NCBI GenBank assembly: GCA_003453835.1
Contig: DMMN01000200.1
Location: forward strand, 1-27,419
From: Bacteroidota bacterium
GTDB lineage: Bacteria > Bacteroidota > Ignavibacteria > UBA10030
Length of the DNA: 27,419 bases
Direction of reading: 5' to 3'
Both the position numbers and the translations under genes were made by a program. Every line of letters starts with the position of its first letter. The first letter of the stretch is position 1. Positions 25,905 through 27,419 of the stretch are shown in pieces. The notes beneath the pieces are model-generated. The model was given only the letters and a program-made list of their open reading frames with translations, searched no databases and was not told where the DNA came from.

Positions 25905-26942
25905 TCAAGAGATCATGTATTCGATGATTTTCTTTTTCGGATCAAATGCCTCAAGCCGGCTCAAACCAAGCTCTCTGATGGCGATCGAGAGAAGCTCTTC
26001 CTCGTTCAAATCGGAGGCTTTGGCGTCGCGATGCGCATAGAATGTTCCTCCAACGAGGAGGGCAGTTAACGGTGCCAGGCCGACGATTTCGCTCCCCGTT
26101 GCTTCGAAGCCGAGGGAGCGGGCCTGCCGCCTTACTTCTTCGAAAGCGATGTGTGGGGGTGTTGCTTCATAGTCGACAAGATTGATTGACACCTGGGCGA
26201 TATTGAAGCGTTGCAGGAAGACTCCCATTGCCTTGACCGCTTTGAGAGTGCCGGGGATTTTTATGGCTTCGCCTCGTTGATCCTTCATGGTCTGACCGGA
26301 GGCGTCCTTTTTGAGGCGACCGCTCTCGCGGATACGAAGCGCGATCTCCTGTGCGAGCGTCGAATCGGCGGTGTTCAGATTAACGTTGTAGGCGATGAGA
26401 AACTTTCGCGCACCAGTCACGGTGCCACCCGATCGGACGTTGAACTCGGCCGCCCCGTAGTCGGGTTTCCACGCAGCGTCCTTCAGCTTCTGCGCCAGGC
26501 CTTCGTACTCACCCTTCCGGATGGTGGACAGGTTGCTTCGTTCCGGCTTCGTCGCGGCATGCTCGTACAAGTAGACGGGAATCTTGAAATCGTGGGAAAC
26601 CCGCTTTCCGTACTCGTGCGCCAATCTCACACAGTCGTCCATCGATACGCCGGAGACCGGTACGAAGGGGACGACATCGACGGCGCCCAGGCGCGGATGT
26701 TCCCCTTTGTGGAGTGACATATCGATGCGCTCGACCGCGACTCTGGTAGATTGATACGCGGCCTCGAGCACTGAAGCCGGCTCTCCGACAAACGTGACGA
26801 CGGTTCGATGATAATCTTTGTCCGGCTCGACGCCGAGAAGCTTCACGCCTTCGACGCCGCGGATTGTGGAGGCAAGAGCATCGATGGTCTCCGGATTTCT
26901 TCCCTCGCTGAAGTTTGGAACACACTCAACAATGTTCTTCAT
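25905..26942 (-). CDS. ftcD: Glutamate formimidoyltransferase
   Basis: Transfers the formimino group from N-formimino-glutamate to tetrahydrofolate, giving glutamate. The 345-aa protein has the family start NIVECVPNFSEGRNPETIDALA, HRTVVTFVGEP, HKGEHPRLGAVDVVPFVPV (metal/folate region) and, in the second domain, NVRSGGTVTGARKFLIAYNVNL and VSINLVDYEATPPHIAFEEV. Both formiminotransferase sub-domains are present; the cyclodeaminase is encoded separately just downstream. ATG at 26942, no strong ribosome binding site; hutI lies 98 bases upstream. Confidence 0.96.
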   Translation of the reverse strand: MKNIVECVPNFSEGRNPETIDALASTIRGVEGVKLLGVEPDKDYHRTVVTFVGEPASVLEAAYQSTRVAVERIDMSLHKGEHPRLGAVDVVPFVPVSGVSMDDCVRLAHEYGKRVSHDFKIPVYLYEHAATKPERSNLSTIRKGEYEGLAQKLKDAAWKPDYGAAEFNVRSGGTVTGARKFLIAYNVNLNTADSTLAQEIALRIRESGRLKKDASGQTMKDQRGEAIKIPGTLKAVKAMGVFLQRFNIAQVSINLVDYEATPPHIAFEEVRRQARSLGFEATGSEIVGLAPLTALLVGGTFYAHRDAKASDLNEEELLSIAIRELGLSRLEAFDPKKKIIEYMIS

Positions 26943-27040
26943 TCATGATCCGTGTTGAGATGATGATGAAATGGTCGCATTCGACCGGACAAAAGTTGTG
27001 CGAGCTGGAGGTCGCGGGACTCCTGTTTGCGGCCACATGG

Positions 27041-27419
27041 TTATGGGAACTCCAGGATGGTTCCATGCTTCACGACGCGTGCGGCATGGTTCACCCCAAA
27101 ATGGTATGCAAGATGGCGATAGTTCGGGACATCATACAAGACAATGTCGGCCTCCTTCCCGACTTCAATGCTGCCTGTGCGATCAGACAATGCAAGCGCG
27201 GCGGCGCCGTTGAGCGTTGCCGCTGTGATTGCCTCTTCCGGTGTCATGGACATCTGTGTGCACGCGATCGTCATCATCAGCGGCATGGAGAACGACATGC
27301 ATGAACCGGGGTTGAAATCGCTGGCGATCGCAACCGGGACACCCGCATCGATCAGCTTTCGGGCGGGGGCGTACGGTGTGCGGAGAGAGAACGAGACGCC
27401 GGGAAGCAGAACAGCCACG
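27041..27419 (-). CDS. hutI: Imidazolonepropionase, C-terminal part (cut by window edge)
   Basis: The last ~125 residues of HutI, which hydrolyses imidazolone-5-propionate to N-formimino-L-glutamate in histidine degradation. VAVLLPGVSFSL, PYAPARKLIDAGVPVAIASDFNPGSC (with the metal-binding Asp in SDFNPG), MSMTPEEAITAATLNGAAALAL and GSIEVGKEADIVLYDVPNYRHLAYHFG are typical. The gene continues beyond the window end, so the true start is not seen. It precedes ftcD and fchA on the same strand, which confirms the pathway assignment. Confidence 0.95.
   Translation of the reverse strand, partial: VAVLLPGVSFSLRTPYAPARKLIDAGVPVAIASDFNPGSCMSFSMPLMMTIACTQMSMTPEEAITAATLNGAAALALSDRTGSIEVGKEADIVLYDVPNYRHLAYHFGVNHAARVVKHGTILEFP

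Overview
The window looks like a piece of a chromosome from a Gram-negative bacterium of the Bacteroidota/Ignavibacteriota/Chlorobiota side of the FCB group, probably a moderately high-GC member of the Ignavibacteriota or a relative. Four things point there: a PUR-alpha-like DUF3276 protein, which is typical of Bacteroidota and relatives; a secreted beta-propeller protein with a GPNPF...KIAVVRR tail like a type IX secretion or FlgD-like C-terminal domain; an Omp85 outer-membrane protein plus a lipoprotein (so there is an outer membrane); and the yceD-rpmF-plsX-fab-rnc gene order. Ribosome binding sites are mixed: some genes have strong AGGAGG-type sites (acpP, fabF, the DUF3276 gene, fchA) and others have none visible. 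The lineage is inferred, not proven. There is no sign of prophage, transposase, CRISPR array, rRNA or tRNA; this is mostly core chromosome.

Layout. At 50-2705 (minus) an ABC-2 type exporter (ATPase, permease) is followed by a histone-deacetylase-fold amidohydrolase, with ATGA overlaps. At 2951-4721 (plus) lie an AlkA/OGG-like HhH-GPD DNA glycosylase and an alpha/beta hydrolase. At 4933-6330 (minus) a lipoprotein of unknown function ends at a clear terminator, and beyond it are two tandem very small genes (49 and 48 aa). At 6740-11419 (plus) are a Crp/Fnr regulator with a good sigma70-like promoter, a PHP-domain phosphoesterase, ribH, and the large secreted propeller protein. At 11598-11894 is a stand-alone DUF3276 gene with a TTG start, a strong ribosome binding site and its own terminator. 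It is followed by about 450 noncoding bases holding two degenerate REP-like elements and a second promoter with the same hexamers as the Crp promoter.

That promoter starts the central operon, 12352-22432: yceD(DUF177)-rpmF-plsX-fabH-fabD-fabG-acpP-fabF-rnc-gcvP. It couples ribosome protein L32, the start and elongation of fatty acid synthesis (PlsX, FabH, FabD, FabG, ACP, FabF), RNase III and the full-length glycine decarboxylase P-protein. Two intercistronic hairpins, between acpP and fabF and between fabF and rnc, may adjust relative expression.

After it come a CoA-binding YccU-like protein with a terminator, a single-POTRA Omp85 protein and rsmE (23085-25091). On the opposite strand, converging, is the end of the histidine degradation pathway, hutI(partial)-ftcD-fchA, which turns imidazolonepropionate into glutamate and passes the formimino group to tetrahydrofolate. 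GcvP also feeds one-carbon units to folate, so the right half of the window carries two folate-linked catabolic entries.

I did not find an obviously new multi-gene system. The items most worth a second look are the tandem small genes at 4933-5240, the paired REP-like elements at 12028-12157, the ABC exporter translationally coupled to a deacetylase, and the operon hairpins next to rnc.
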